Below, piece after piece: positions 33,362 to 44,041 of a stretch of DNA of 64,000 bases. Where the stretch lies: contig JANHCV010000017.1 in the NCBI GenBank assembly GCA_025594325.1, positions 62,001-126,000 on the forward strand, given 5' to 3'. This DNA comes from Blastocladiella emersonii ATCC 22665 (taxonomy: Eukaryota > Blastocladiomycota > Blastocladiomycetes > Blastocladiales > Blastocladiaceae). The position numbers and the translations under genes were made by a program. How positions within the stretch are numbered: the stretch's first letter is position 1; each line of letters begins with the position of its first letter. The notes under the pieces were generated by a model, which was not told the origin of the DNA, did no database searches, and saw only the letters and a program-made list of their open reading frames with translations.

Positions 33362-36300
33362 TCAAACACGGTCGCCATCGTCATTGCTGCCCGAGAGGTA
33401 CAGATCGCGGAAGAAGGCGTTGCCCTTGGGCGCCGCGGCGCTGCTGTCCGTCGTAGTCGCGGCCGATGGCTTGGGTGCGGCGGCGACGACGACGCGGCGC
33501 TTGGGCTTGGCCTTGGCGTGCGCTGGGACAGGCACTGCCGTCGCCGCGGAGGGAGCGGCGGGGACCGGGACTGCCGCTGAGCCCGTCGCCGTCGCCGCCT
33601 TCGTGACCGCGGATCCGCTGCCGGGCGGCCGCTTGACCTCGGCGTGCAGCCGGTACCCGCCAACCTCGCGCCCGTTGAGCGCCAGCGCCGCCGCCGCCGC
33701 CGCGTGCCGGTCGCTGCCGAACGTCAGGATCCGCGACCCGTCGTCGCGCACAAACACGCTCGTCAGCTCGCCCTCGACGTACCGCGACCAGTCGACCGGG
33801 TCCGCCGCCGCCTTGGCCTCGCTGCCGTCCGCGCCCACCGCCGCCGGCACGGGGAGCCCGCGCACAAACACCTTGCACGCCGCCCGCGCCGCCGCCTTGT
33901 CCGCCTCGGCCCGCGCGTCGCGGTGCTTGGCCACCGCCGCCGCCCGCAGCGTCCGCTCCGCCTCGCGGTCCGCGCGCGCGTGCTGGTCCGCCCGGATCCG
34001 CGCCGCCTGGTGCTCCCCCGCCGCGCCGCCGGCCCGCGTCGCACGCGCCACCGACACGCTGAGCGGGCGGCCCTCAAACGCGTGCTTGTCGAGGCTCGCC
34101 ACGGCCGCTGCCGCCGCAGACTCGTCGGCGAACGTCACGAACGCAATCCCGCGCGGCTTGCCCGCCGGGTCGCGCGGCAGCCGCAGGTCCGTGACCGTGC
34201 CGTGCTGCGCAAACAGCGCGCGGACCGCCGCCTCGGTCGCCGAGAAGGCCAGGTTCGCCACGAACAGGACCCGCGGGTCGTAGTCGCGCACCCGCGTGCC
34301 CGCCACGACGGGGACCGCGGGCTCGGCGCTGTTCGGACCGCTGCTGGCATCGCTGCTACTCTGCGTGGGGTGGCCTGCGACGGCGGCAGCCGCTTGCGCG
34401 AGAGGGGACGCCGTGCTGCGGGTAGCGCTCGGGCCCTCGGACTTGCGCTTGGCGGGATCCGACAGCGCAACCGACATGGCGCGCCCACCCTCGCCCAGCA
34501 CCGTCCCGTCAAGGGCCGCCACGGCGGCGCGCGCGGCGTCGCTCGTCGCCATCTCGACGTACCCGAACCCCTTGGACTCGCCAAACTTGGTCCGCATCAG
34601 CCGCACGTCCACCACCACTGCCTCGTCACCGTCACCCGCGCCGCCCGTGGTACTCGCAAACGCGGCGCGCACCTCGTCCTCGGTCACCCGCTTGCCGAGG
34701 TTGGCGACAAACAGCGTACGGCGGTCGGCGTCGGCCGCCGCAAACACGGCGTGCTTGACCTCCTTCTCGGCCGCGATCCGCGCCACGGCCGCCTCCTTTT
34801 CGGCCCGCAGCACCGCCAGCGGGTCGAACTGCGCGCCCACCGCCATCTCGAGCTGCAGCGGGCGGTCGCCGCTCCCGGCCAGCCGCAGGCTGTGGCGGAA
34901 CCGGAACACCTCGACCAGCGACTCTTGCTGGCGGAACAGGATGAACGCCTGCGTCTGCTCCCCGCCGCTGCTGCTGCCGCTGCCGCTGCCGTCCGCGGGC
35001 GGGGAGGACGAGGCGGCGGTGGGCGGGAACCGGATCTCCTGGATCGCGCCGAGGGGTTCGAGCAGTAGCCGCAGCGCGCCCTCGTTGGCGGGTACGACGT
35101 GCTTGACGACGAGCGTGCGATCGAGCTTGGCCTGCCGCGCCGCCGCATCGGGGGCATCCACCGACCGCGGCTTCTTGGCGGCATGCTCGCGCGAGGCTGC
35201 GTCACCCTCGCCCTCGCCCTCGTCGGCGGCCCGCTTGCGCTTGGCCTTGGTCTTGGTCTCGGACTGCACGGCAACCGCCTCCTCACCGGCCGGTGACGAG
35301 CCGGCGGCGGTACTCGCGGCACCAGCGGTAGCGGATGCGTAGTAGTCGCTGTAGTACTGGTCCATGACCTCGAGCTGCGAGTGCAGCGTCTCGACCTGGC
35401 GCAGCGACCCGTCGACGAGCTCCCACTCGCGCCACGCGGCGAGGACGGCGCGCGGATCGTCGGTCACGGCCGCCTGCGCCGACTCGAAGACGGACCGGAT
35501 GCGGTGCTGCGCGATATCGTTCGACTCGGCAGCCTGCGCAATGAGGGCGCGGGCGATGCGGAGCCACGGTGCGGCTACTGCGCACGGGGCGTCGCGGAGC
35601 CGCTGGATGGCCGCGTCGACCGCGTCCGCCACTGCGCCTGCTGAAGCAGAGCCGGAGGTGGCAAGGAGCGCCTCGACGATGGCAGGCTCGAGCGAAAAGT
35701 CGGAGCTCGGGACGTCGCCGAACCGCTCGCTGCGCGCGGCCACAAGTGTCATCACACGGTCGGCGAGACTAGCACTCGACGGCGCCGTGCTACCAGCGCG
35801 GTAACAGCGGCGCAGGCACAGGATCGCCTCGACGAGGATGCGGTCGGCCGCCTCGACCGACTTTGCCACGTCGACCGCCCGCTGCGCCTCGGCGACCACG
35901 TCGGCAGGGTCGTCGAGAGCGCGCAGCAGGTGCATGCCGATCTCGCGCGCCGTGGGGCACGCGGCGACGGCACGGCGCAGCACGCAGTGGACGGTAGCGG
36001 GGTCGAGCGGCGGGTCGGCGACCTTGGCCCAGTGCGCGTACGTCGCCCACAGGCACGTGCGCGACGACGGCGTGGGGGCGAGCTCCGCGACGGCGCGCTC
36101 GAGGAACCCAGCCACGGCGCGCTGCGGGAGCACGGCTGAGACGGCGCGCAGGTACATGTGGACGGTGCCCGTGGTGTCGTCGCCCGCTGCAACGGCGGCT
36201 GCGAGGGGCGCCTCGTACGCCGTCTGCCACTCGGCGGCGTACGCGAGCGCCTCCTGGAACCGGGCGTTGGCCGCGGCGAGGTGGGACTCGAAGGAGTGCG

Positions 36301-37138
36301 CGGTATCTTCGGAGCGCGCGGCGACCTGCGACTCGAAGCGCGTGTACTCGGTCATGGTGTCGTTGAGGTCTACGTACACGGTTGCGAGAGCGCGGTGGGG
36401 TCAGCACATCTGCTGGGTCATGAACCGTGTTGGAGCACGCACGCGGGCCAGGAATCCACAGGCGGTCATGGTACAGCTGGCGGATGGTCTCGTCCGACGC
36501 CCTAGCAGAGGTATCGAGTGAGCGAGCGCCCTGTGACAGCCACGACGGCGGATCACGCCACGCACCCGCTCCTGCGCGTCAGGTGCAGCAGAATCGCCCA
36601 CAGCTCGTGGCCGCGCGTGAAGTGCGCCTGGTGCATGTCGGCGGCGCGCGCGACGGCGGCGAGGCAGGCGCCGGGCCACGCGAGCGGCGGGCGCACGTCG
36701 TCGGCCGACTCGGGCGCCTCGGCGAGCACCTCGAGGTAGTCGTCGACGCAGGTGGCGAGGAAGGTGCAGTACCGGATCCACACGTCAAAGGCTACGCGCG
36801 GCGTCGCGGTGTCGGTCAGTGTCGGCGCGCGCGTACGCCGTGCGGGAGAACACCGGCGACAACGTACACGGGCAGAGCTCGACGGCGCGCGCAAACAGCG
36901 CGGCGAGGACGGGCGGCGGCGTGTCGAGGCGCGCCTCGTCGTCGAGCCAGCGGGTCCACTGGTCTTTGGACGGGTACACGCGGGGGACGGCGGGTCAGCG
37001 CGTCGTCGTGGCCGCCGTGGCCGTGTGCGTCAGCGCCGTCGCACCGCTGGTCAGCACCGGGATCCGCGACGGGTCGGCGCGCAGCTCCTCGCGCCGCGCC
37101 TGCGGCATGTCCATGGGCTCCATTGCAGCAGGTTCCAT
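33362..37138 (-). CDS. SART3: SART3/Prp24-like U4/U6 snRNP recycling factor (HAT repeats plus RRMs)
   Basis: A 1160-residue splicing factor expected to reanneal U4 and U6 snRNAs. Minus-strand exons: 37138-37045, 36963-36868, 36791-36566, 36501-36443 and 36369-33362. HAT-type helical repeats fill about 20-430 (QWTRWLDDEARL, FDVWIRYCTFL, TCLWATYAHWAKVADPPL). A basic/acidic linker follows. At least two clear RRMs come next (TLFVANLGKRVTEDEVRAAF with KGFGYVEM; VLFVANLAFSATEAAVRALF with RGIAFVTF), plus degenerate RRM-like regions before and after. The C-terminus has GNAFFRDLYL, resembling the SNxDFRKxFL motif that binds the Lsm ring. The first four exons are small, and their joins were chosen by phase and HAT similarity; exon 1/2 is the least certain. 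Confidence 0.88.
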
Positions 37139-37555
37139 CGTCGTCGTCGGCGACGCGTCGTTGGTGGCGGTGAGACACGCGAGAGGGGATGCCGACTCAC
37201 GCGCCGCCGGGCGCCACGCTGCACGCGCACGCCGTCGCACTCGCCACTCGCACTTCGCGGCCGCCGCCGTGAGCACGCACGCGTCCACGACGGCGACGAC
37301 AACGCGTCCGGCACGACCCGCGGCGGCTCCCCCCGCACCGCTTGTCTGATCCACGGCTTATCTTGCGCCATCATCCACTTCCGCGGCCCTCGCGCTCGTT
37401 CGTGGTGGCGGCGGCGGCGAACAGGCGGCCTCGGAAATAGGACTCTGCCGCGGCGGCGGCACACGAGCGAGCGCCAGGGTACAAAAGCGCGCCGCCGCCG
37501 CCCTCGTCCTCCTCGTCTCTCCCTCATCGCAACAACCGCACTGCGCTGCACTCGA
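37139..37555. promoter_or_regulatory. Divergent promoter between SART3 and DOPA dioxygenase-type gene
   Basis: A 417-nt shared region. Contains a TATA-like TACAAAA at 37480-37486, about 75 nt before the plus-strand ATG, and a GTGAGACACGCGAGAG stretch near the SART3 end. No ORF is supported. Confidence 0.5.
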
Positions 37556-38005
37556 ATGAACATGACGACCACCGCATCCACCACCACCGGGACCGCCCAG
37601 TGGCCGCACCCCATCACCAGCTACGACGTGCACATCTACTGGCTGCCCAGCAGCAAGGCCCAGCGCGCCGAGGCCATGGCGCTCAAGGACACGGCCGCGG
37701 CGCTCTTCCCGCAGCTGTGGCACGGCAAGATGTGGGACCGCCCCGTCGGCCCGCACCCGTACTCCATGTTCGAGATCGACATCCACAACTGCGCCGACTT
37801 TGCCGCCTTTGTGCCGTGGCTCGCCCTCCACCACGGCAGCCTGTCGGTCCTGATCCACCCGCAGACGGGCGACGACGTGGCCGACCACACCAAGCACGCC
37901 CTGTGGCTCGGCCAGCCCGTGCCGCTCGACATTGGCCTGCTCGCCGAGTTCCAGCAGAAGCAGCAGGCTGCCGCTACTACCGAGGCCGGTGCTGCTTCGT
38001 CCTGA
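37556..38005 (+). CDS. DOPA 4,5-dioxygenase family protein
   Basis: A 149-residue, single-exon member of the extradiol DOPA 4,5-dioxygenase family (PF08883), known from fungal betalain synthesis but also widespread with unknown roles. Seen motifs: SYDVHIYWLP near residue 25, PVGPHPYSMFEIDI, FVPWLALHHGSLSVLIHPQTG, then VADHTKHALWLGQPVPLD. The three conserved His-containing blocks (HIY, HHGSLSVLIHP, DHTKHA) supply the likely metal ligands. The substrate in this organism is not known; small family members need not act on DOPA. The start at 37556 is preceded by a TATA-like box; a second ATG follows two codons later. Confidence 0.9.
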   Translation: MNMTTTASTTTGTAQWPHPITSYDVHIYWLPSSKAQRAEAMALKDTAAALFPQLWHGKMWDRPVGPHPYSMFEIDIHNCADFAAFVPWLALHHGSLSVLIHPQTGDDVADHTKHALWLGQPVPLDIGLLAEFQQKQQAAATTEAGAASS

Positions 38006-38101
38006 GCCGCCGGGCCGAGGATCCGACGAGCCGCTGACGGGCAGAGCATAGACGCATGGTCGCCGTGTACATACATATATATCCCTCATCTTCATGTCCC
38101 T

Positions 38102-39099
38102 CTAGTCCCCGAGCAGCTCTATGGCGTGCACGGCCTCGAGCCAAAAGTCTTCACACGCGAGGTCGGCCGTCGCCACGAGCGCCGCGAACACGCTGCCCGC
38201 AAGCTCGATGGGCAGGCCGCGGTACAGCGCCGCGAGCATGCGCCGCCAGAGCGAGGCTGTGGGCGGGCCGCCCTCCTCGCGGACTAGCGTCGCCAGGCAC
38301 GCAGCGATCTCCTCTGGGTACGCAGTGCCGCGTGTAAGGACCACGTACCTCGTGTCGTCTGCCGCCGCCCGCGAATCGAGTGCGAGCCGTACGGCAGCCG
38401 TGTTCAGCGGGACCGCGACCGCGCGCACGGCAACCTCCACGGCGAGCGCGAGGCCAAAGTAGCCCGCAAGCGAGCGAGTGCCGAGGCTGCCGTCGCGCGC
38501 TACAACGAGCGGCTTGAGCATGGCGCGAATGGCCGCGAGGACGGCGGGCGCGGCAAACTGCGCAGCCAGCGGAATGAGGAGCGGGCCGTGGGCGCGCGCG
38601 TAGGGTCGTTCGGCGCGGACGTGCTCCGCTGCCGTCGCGATCAGTCCCTTGGGCGGCCGCGCGGACAGGATCCGGCGTGTGCTTGCGACGGCGAGCGGGG
38701 CGAACACGAGCGTGTGGACCGCACCGTTCACTGCAGCGGCGGCGACCGCGACCACGGCGCCGGTCCGCGTGTGGGGTGGCGGTGCAGCAGCACGGCCGTG
38801 ACGGGTACGAAAAGCGAGGCGGTCGCCAGCTGGGCGACCGATCCGGGCAGCGAGCGGTACAGTCCGCGCACGCCGAACCGGGCGTACATGCCGCGCAGCG
38901 TCGCAACGAAGCCGGCGCCCGTTGCTAAGCGCCCGTCGCGCTTGCTTGTAACGGCCCACGTCCGGTGCTCGGCGCGCATCAGCGTCAGGACCGTCTCGAC
39001 GGGCGCCGTCACCGCCAACAGGAGGGGTGTGGCGGTCAGGACGGCAGCGCCGATGATTACTACGAGCTGCCGCGCGGTGTCTGGTTGCACAAGTTCCAT
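38102..39099 (-). CDS. Degenerate mitochondrial-carrier-like membrane protein with apparent frameshift
   Basis: Two overlapping minus-strand frames together make one plausible protein. The first runs from the ATG at 39099 to about 38775 (APVETVLTLMRAEH, then FGVRGLYRSLPGSVAQLAT, like a carrier P-x-E-x-x-x-x motif and the following G-x-x-R-G block). The second runs from about 38785 to the stop at 38102 (NGAVHTLVFAPLAVASTRRI, then VAVPLNTAAVRLALDSRA and LAALYRGLPIEL), giving three carrier-like repeats of roughly 100 residues. No canonical intron joins the frames in phase while keeping the repeat. Either a base is missing or extra near 38760-38790, an unusual splice site is used, or the gene is decaying. 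Similarity to ADP/ATP-type carriers is weak. Confidence 0.45.
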
Positions 39100-39639
39100 G
39101 AGCTTTTTTGATCGTCAAATGCGTTCGGGTGACGACGTGACAGGAAGAGCACTGCGTTTCGAGCGGCGCACCTGAGGGCGTCGACGGACAGTTGGACGAT
39201 CACGGCACGTGCAGATGACTTGCGCGTCCGGTTCACACTGTAAACACCCCAGCTGAGCACGGTCCTCCTGCTGCCCGTGTGGTCCCGGACACTCAGCCCT
39301 ACCTTGGATCCGCGTCATCAACCGACCGACCTATACGTCATGCATAGCGACGACGTTCACGTTGAACAGCGGGTTGGCGAAGCGACCTGGGCACCAGGTT
39401 GCCTGCCGCTGCCTTCATCGACACGAATCGAAGGCAACGTCAAGTCCCGCCGTGTCGTTGGTTGCGAGATTTGGCAACGAACGAGGTCGCTCGTGTGCTG
39501 TTCGTATCGCATTTCCAGCGACGGCGAGACGATTACGTCGCTCAATTCATCGGAGATGAGTACCCAAGGCGGAAAACTAGAACAAGGTAACTGGGTTTTG
39601 TTATTGAACTAAGGTACGATTGAGGCAGGGGCTCGCGAA
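39100..39639. other. Intergenic interval upstream of the carrier-like gene
   Basis: 540 nt, the upstream side of one minus-strand gene and the 3' side of the next. A CACGTG lies at 39206-39211. From about 39240 to 39610 the DNA is clearly less GC-rich and frames show no GC3 bias. No similarity, repeats or RNA gene recognised. Confidence 0.5.
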
Positions 39640-40956
39640 TTAGGAGAACTTCTCGGCGCGAAGGGCGCGGGCGAGAACGAGCGCCGGAACATCGGCGGCG
39701 CCGAGCTGCTCAGTAAACTTGGCGTGTTCGCGAAGGGCAGCGAGCATCTGGTCGTCGGAGACCGAGGTCGTTGGCGAGGGAATCGGGAGCAGGCGGACGC
39801 GGCAAGCCTCGACGAGCTCGTCATGGGTCAGGTCCGCGAAGCGCTCCTTGCGGAGGAGGGCATCGTCCTGACGCAGCATAGACATGCGGAGGAGCATGCG
39901 GGTCTTGGGGAAGAGTAGGGGCGCAGACACGCGCAGGAAGCGGGCGAGGTCGACCGACTTGTCGTAGTCGAAGCTGCCGAGGTTGGCGTAGACGCGGAGG
40001 GCGGGGACGAGCTGGACAATCTCCGAGTAGTGGGCCGGGGTGCCGCGGTCGGCAAGGCGCTGCATCAGCTGGCCGCAGAACTGCATGTCGTTGTCGAGCG
40101 AGGCGGCGGCGGGGTCGACAATCTTGGCAATGTGCTGGGTGACGACAGGGGCGAGGGCGGCCTGGGTCTTGGCGGTGCTCTCGTCGACGAGCTCCATGAT
40201 GCGGCGGCCGCGGAAGCCGGTGGGGAGGACGCCGGGGAGGGTGCGGACGATGAGCGGCAGGGCGAGGAAGGAGAAGGGGAGGACGGCGTAGACGGCAAAG
40301 GGGATGATGCGGGCCCAGTCCTGCTTGACCATGGCAATGTGGCGCACGTCGCGGCGGTTGGGCTCGTAGGCCTCGCGCTTCTGGATCTTCTCGTAGACGA
40401 TCTCGATGTAGCGGACCGAGTCCTTTGCGATCTTGCGGAAGCCAAACACGATCTGGTGGACCGTGTCCTTGGCGAGGGCCTTGCCGGACTCGAGGGTAAA
40501 TCCGGGCTTGGCGACCGCCACCGACTGCGTGGGCGTGCTCTTGGCGGCCGCAGCTTCCACTGCCGGAGTAGCGGGAGCGGACGGCGTCGCGGTTGCTGGC
40601 GGCGCCGCATGAGCAGCGGAGGCAGCCGCCGAAACGGAAGCGGGGGCGGGCTCGGTCACGGATGGCGTTGGTGGCGAAGCCGTGGCGACGGGAGCGACGC
40701 GGCGAGCCGTGGCGGGGGCGGCGGGGGCGGTCGCGGCCTTGGGGGTGGCGGCGGCAGCGGCCTTGAGCTGCTCCTGCTGCAGGCGGTACTGCTGGGCAGT
40801 CAGCTTCTTCTTCTTCTTGTCGGCATTGGAGCCGGAGCGGCTGTTGGACAGGTGCGAGCTGAGCGAGGCATGGCGGGCGAGGATGCGCGACGCGGCGGGG
40901 GCGCGCACGGCGCGGAGGGCGGCGGCCGGGCCGTAGAGGGAGGCCAGGGCGCTCAT
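39640..40956 (-). CDS. LETM1-domain mitochondrial inner-membrane protein (Mdm38/LETMD1-like)
   Basis: A 438-residue, intronless protein. The N-terminus is a classic presequence (MSALASLYGPAAALRAVRAP, then ASRILARHASLSSHL), followed by a KKKKK patch and a long Ala/Pro linker. A membrane segment lies at about 215-250 within WARIIPFAVYAVLPFSFLAL, after the conserved block RYIEIVYEKIQKREAYEPNR. The matrix part (about 250-438) is the LETM1/ribosome-binding-like domain, with SAPLLFPKTRMLLRMSML and DDALLRKERFADLTHDELVEAC. Family roles include K+/H+ exchange and ribosome contact at the inner membrane. No EF-hand is visible, so Mdm38/LETMD1 fits better than full-length LETM1. The ATG at 40956 is the first ATG in frame. 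Confidence 0.88.
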   Translation of the reverse strand: MSALASLYGPAAALRAVRAPAASRILARHASLSSHLSNSRSGSNADKKKKKLTAQQYRLQQEQLKAAAAATPKAATAPAAPATARRVAPVATASPPTPSVTEPAPASVSAAASAAHAAPPATATPSAPATPAVEAAAAKSTPTQSVAVAKPGFTLESGKALAKDTVHQIVFGFRKIAKDSVRYIEIVYEKIQKREAYEPNRRDVRHIAMVKQDWARIIPFAVYAVLPFSFLALPLIVRTLPGVLPTGFRGRRIMELVDESTAKTQAALAPVVTQHIAKIVDPAAASLDNDMQFCGQLMQRLADRGTPAHYSEIVQLVPALRVYANLGSFDYDKSVDLARFLRVSAPLLFPKTRMLLRMSMLRQDDALLRKERFADLTHDELVEACRVRLLPIPSPTTSVSDDQMLAALREHAKFTEQLGAADVPALVLARALRAEKFS

Positions 40957-41367
40957 AGCAGCAAGATAGGGGCGTTGATCCGTAGCAGGGGGTCCGTGGT
41001 CGGGCAGGATTCGGCGGAGGGGGAGAGAGTGTTGCGACCCGCAGGGCGAGCAGAGCCGGCCGATCGGCAAGCTGGCCGTCGGTGGCGCGTGCAGCGCGAT
41101 GGGCGTGGCAGCCGTCGACCCGAGCGCGTCCTCCTTCCCTCGCCTGCTCGCGGCTCGCTCTCCCCCCAGCGCTTACCTGCAGCGAGTAGCTCGCTCCCAC
41201 CTGCTGCAATGTATGATGCAACCTATGGAAATCCCCTCTACGAGACCGGATGCCCGCCCAACCCTCAGCCGAGCCACTACCGAACCTGCGACCACCACCG
41301 CTGACGCTCGGCCCGACGGCAGCACCTAGATCCCAAGGCTAGAAGCCGCAGACTAGAGGCCTCACAC
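40957..41367. promoter_or_regulatory. Divergent promoter between LETM1-like gene and ABHD12
   Basis: A 411-nt shared upstream region. I see no TATA-like box, no CACGTG and no GCGAGACGCG element, unlike most other promoters here. Confidence 0.45.
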
Positions 41368-42645
41368 ATGCTTGCACACGCCGCCGCACTCGCCGCCGAG
41401 GCCTCGCGCTTCCTCTCGCGCTGGCTTGTGCGCGGCGCTCTCGTCTACCTCGCCGCCGTCGCCCTCCTCGCCGCCTTCCCGCGCCTACAGGCCCTGCTCG
41501 TCTACATGCACTGGGTTAACTGGCCGCTCGGCGACCTTGCCACACCGACCGTGTTTGGCTTCCGTGACGGCTCTGTCCGGAACATCCGCATCCCGACCAC
41601 CGATGGCCTGCACATTGGTGCCTGGCACATTGTCCAGGAGTCGCCGCGTGCCCGCCGCGAAAACGGTGCCTCGCAGTTCCCGCGCGACTCGACCGCCACC
41701 GAATCGCCCGGTGCCCTGCTCAAGTGGCGCATCCAACCTGCTGACGCCGTCTTTCTCTACCTCCACGGCAATGCGGGCAACCGCGCCGTCTCCCACCGCC
41801 GCGCCTTCTACCAGTCCCTGCTCGCCTCGCACATGCGTGCCTCGCGCCGTCGCGACTCCAGCTCCGGAACGGGGGATGACGCTGGCCGCGCCCATCTGCT
41901 TGCCTTTGACTACCGCGGGTTTGGCGACAGCGCTCGCGCCCTGCCTTCGGAGCTCGGCGTTCGCCAAGACGCCCTTGCCGCTTGGAACTACCTCCTGGAG
42001 CAGGGCGCTCGTCCCGGCCAAATTGTCATTATCGGCCACTCGCTTGGTACCGGCATCGCCACCGCGCTCGCCGCCCACCTCGCCGAGTCCGACCCGACGG
42101 CCCCGCCGCCTCGGGGCTTGATGCTACTCGCACCCTTCACTTCGATCCCTGACGCCGCCCTGCAGTACCCGCTGGTTCCCCTCCACCTGATTGGCATGTT
42201 CACTGGCGGCCACGCCGGCATCCAGGACTGGGTCAAATCCAAGATTTCGGTGCGATTGAACTCGGCCGCTGCGCTCCCGTTGGTCTCGTGCCCGATCCTG
42301 CTCGTCCACGGCGCACTTGACGCGGTTGTGCGCATTGACCACTCGCGTGCTCTCTTCAAAGCGCTGACTGGTCGCTCCACCCGCAACGCTCTCAACCTGG
42401 ACCTGGACTCGCTCTCCACGGAGGCGACCACCCCGCTTCACATTACGCCTGTTGGAGAGCTCGAGGGCACCGTGTACTCGGCCGTTGCGCGTCCCAGGTC
42501 CGCCAAGGCCGATTCTGCCACCACCCACGCTCCGCGCTCAGTCACGTTTGCCGAGGTCGCTTTTGGCGGGCACGACGACCTTCAAGTCCATGCCATGGTG
42601 CGCGACATGATGGCAGTGTGGCTCCGCGGTCTCTCCGAGCCGTAA
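41368..42645 (+). CDS. ABHD12: ABHD12-like membrane serine hydrolase (lysophosphatidylserine lipase family)
   Basis: A 425-residue, intronless alpha/beta hydrolase. One membrane anchor lies at about 22-50 (LVRGALVYLAAVALLAAFP). The domain follows: VFLYLHGNAGNRAVSHR (oxyanion HGN), AFDYRGFGDS, nucleophile elbow IGHSLGTG, acid residue in LVHGALDAVVRIDHS and catalytic His in AFGGHDDLQVH. Anchor, HGNAGNR and YRGFGDS are typical of ABHD12/ABHD13-type lipases. Mammalian ABHD12 degrades lysophosphatidylserine. A base-exchange PS synthase is encoded elsewhere in the window, but the two are 34 kb apart, so no operon-like link is implied. The exact lipid substrate is inferred from family only. Confidence 0.88.
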   Translation: MLAHAAALAAEASRFLSRWLVRGALVYLAAVALLAAFPRLQALLVYMHWVNWPLGDLATPTVFGFRDGSVRNIRIPTTDGLHIGAWHIVQESPRARRENGASQFPRDSTATESPGALLKWRIQPADAVFLYLHGNAGNRAVSHRRAFYQSLLASHMRASRRRDSSSGTGDDAGRAHLLAFDYRGFGDSARALPSELGVRQDALAAWNYLLEQGARPGQIVIIGHSLGTGIATALAAHLAESDPTAPPPRGLMLLAPFTSIPDAALQYPLVPLHLIGMFTGGHAGIQDWVKSKISVRLNSAAALPLVSCPILLVHGALDAVVRIDHSRALFKALTGRSTRNALNLDLDSLSTEATTPLHITPVGELEGTVYSAVARPRSAKADSATTHAPRSVTFAEVAFGGHDDLQVHAMVRDMMAVWLRGLSEP

Positions 42646-42704
42646 GTGCCTATGGCAATATATCTCGACAATGCATAGCGTGACATTTGTGCTATTGTAT
42701 ACGC

Positions 42705-43773
42705 TCAGTTCAACCAGGTCAGCTCGAGAATCTCGCGCCGCACGCCGCCGCTCGTCTCGACGTGGACCGTGGAGCACCGCATCTTGCCGCGCGACGAGAC
42801 GAGCGCGTTGAACTCGAAGGTGCCGCCGCCCACGCCAAAGTACACGGCCTTGGCCGCAACCAGACTAGCGAGCGCAGGTGTGGAAATTGTCAGTGGAGGT
42901 GCTTACAGCAGGCAGTAAGGAGATCACGTACGCTCGGCCAGTGTGGGCCAGCTTTGCCTCGATCAAGTCAAGCAAGCGCGGCGCGGTGACCAGGTCGTAG
43001 ATGGTCTCGGAGGTGAGCACGAGGTCGTAGCGGTCCTGCGACAGGTGCTCGGCCATGAGCGACCAGTCGCCCGACACAAAGTCCACGTTTTCCGGGATAG
43101 CGTCCCAGCCAGCGGCAATCTCGGCCTCGTAGGCGCCGTCGCGGTCGAGCTCGTCGTCGGCAGGCGGCGGGCCCGCGTTGAGCACGACGCCGGGGGCAGT
43201 CACGAGGTGCAGGACCTGCACGTTGTAGTCGGACAGGGTCAGGTGGGCAAAGGGGACGCGGTGGGCGAGCAGGGCCATGGACGGCAGGGCCGAGCCGCAC
43301 CCGAGCTCGAGGATGCGGGTGCTCGGTTGCACGATGCCGCTGTTGAGGACGTAGGCGGCGAGGTCGACGCTGCACTCCCACGTCTTGAGGCCGCCCTCGT
43401 AGACGCCCTTGATCAGGTCGGTGCCCATGGCGATGGTGGTGCGCAGGACCTCGGTGTCGGCGTCGGCGGGCCCCGCGGCGTCGCCCATGGTGTCGCGGCT
43501 CGCAATCTCAAACTGCACGTCGCTGAGGTGACGGCGGCGCACGGGTACGGGGACCACGGACCGCAGCTCGGGCACCACCTGGCCGACGAGGTGCAGCGGG
43601 CCGGCGAGCGAGTGGGAGCCGTCCTCGGTCACGGTCGGCAGCATGGGCACTGCGGCGGTCCGCGGATCGAAGCGCGCGGCGGGCTGGCGTGGCCGGTGGT
43701 CGTCGGGGACGGCCACGGACGGCTCGGCGGCGCCGGCCTTGTTCAGGTCGCTGAGGAAGTCGAGGAATGACAT
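42705..43773 (-). CDS. METTL18: METTL18/Hpm1-like protein histidine N-methyltransferase
   Basis: A 333-residue SAM-dependent methyltransferase. Minus-strand exons 43773-42932 and 42864-42705, with a 67-nt intron that starts GTACGT. Signatures: DLIKGVYEGGLKTWECSVDL, the SAM loop ILELGCGSALPSMALL, VDFVSGDWSLM, DLVLTSETIYD and, across the splice, GRALVAAKAVYFGVGGGTFEF, which matches the family end of METTL18. Yeast Hpm1 and human METTL18 methylate a histidine of ribosomal protein uL3 (Rpl3). The N-terminal 100 residues are variable. It is divergent from POLD3 across 237 nt. Confidence 0.93.
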
Positions 43774-43996
43774 TGCAGGGGGTCGGGCGGCTGGTCTATC
43801 GCCGTAGAGTCGGGCACTGATGCGGGGCAGGATGGGGGGCGGGGAGAGGGAGAGCGGGAGGGGGAGGGGGTGATGGCCGTGATCGCCGTCACCTGACGCG
43901 AGAGGCGCCGTCGCGACCCTGCCCGCTCGCTCGCGTCCCGCTCCCAACTCGCCCCCTCTTGCGCCGCACTGGCAAGGCGAAAGGACACAAACGCAC

Positions 43997-44041
43997 ATGC
44001 ATCTGCTGCCATGGTCGACCCCGATCAACTGCTCGAAGTGA
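43997..44041 (+). other. Out-of-frame upstream ORF overlapping the POLD3 start
   Basis: Fourteen codons plus stop, beginning M-H-L-L-P-W; it runs past the POLD3 ATG at 44011 in another frame. If included in the transcript it would reduce POLD3 initiation. Confidence 0.4.
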
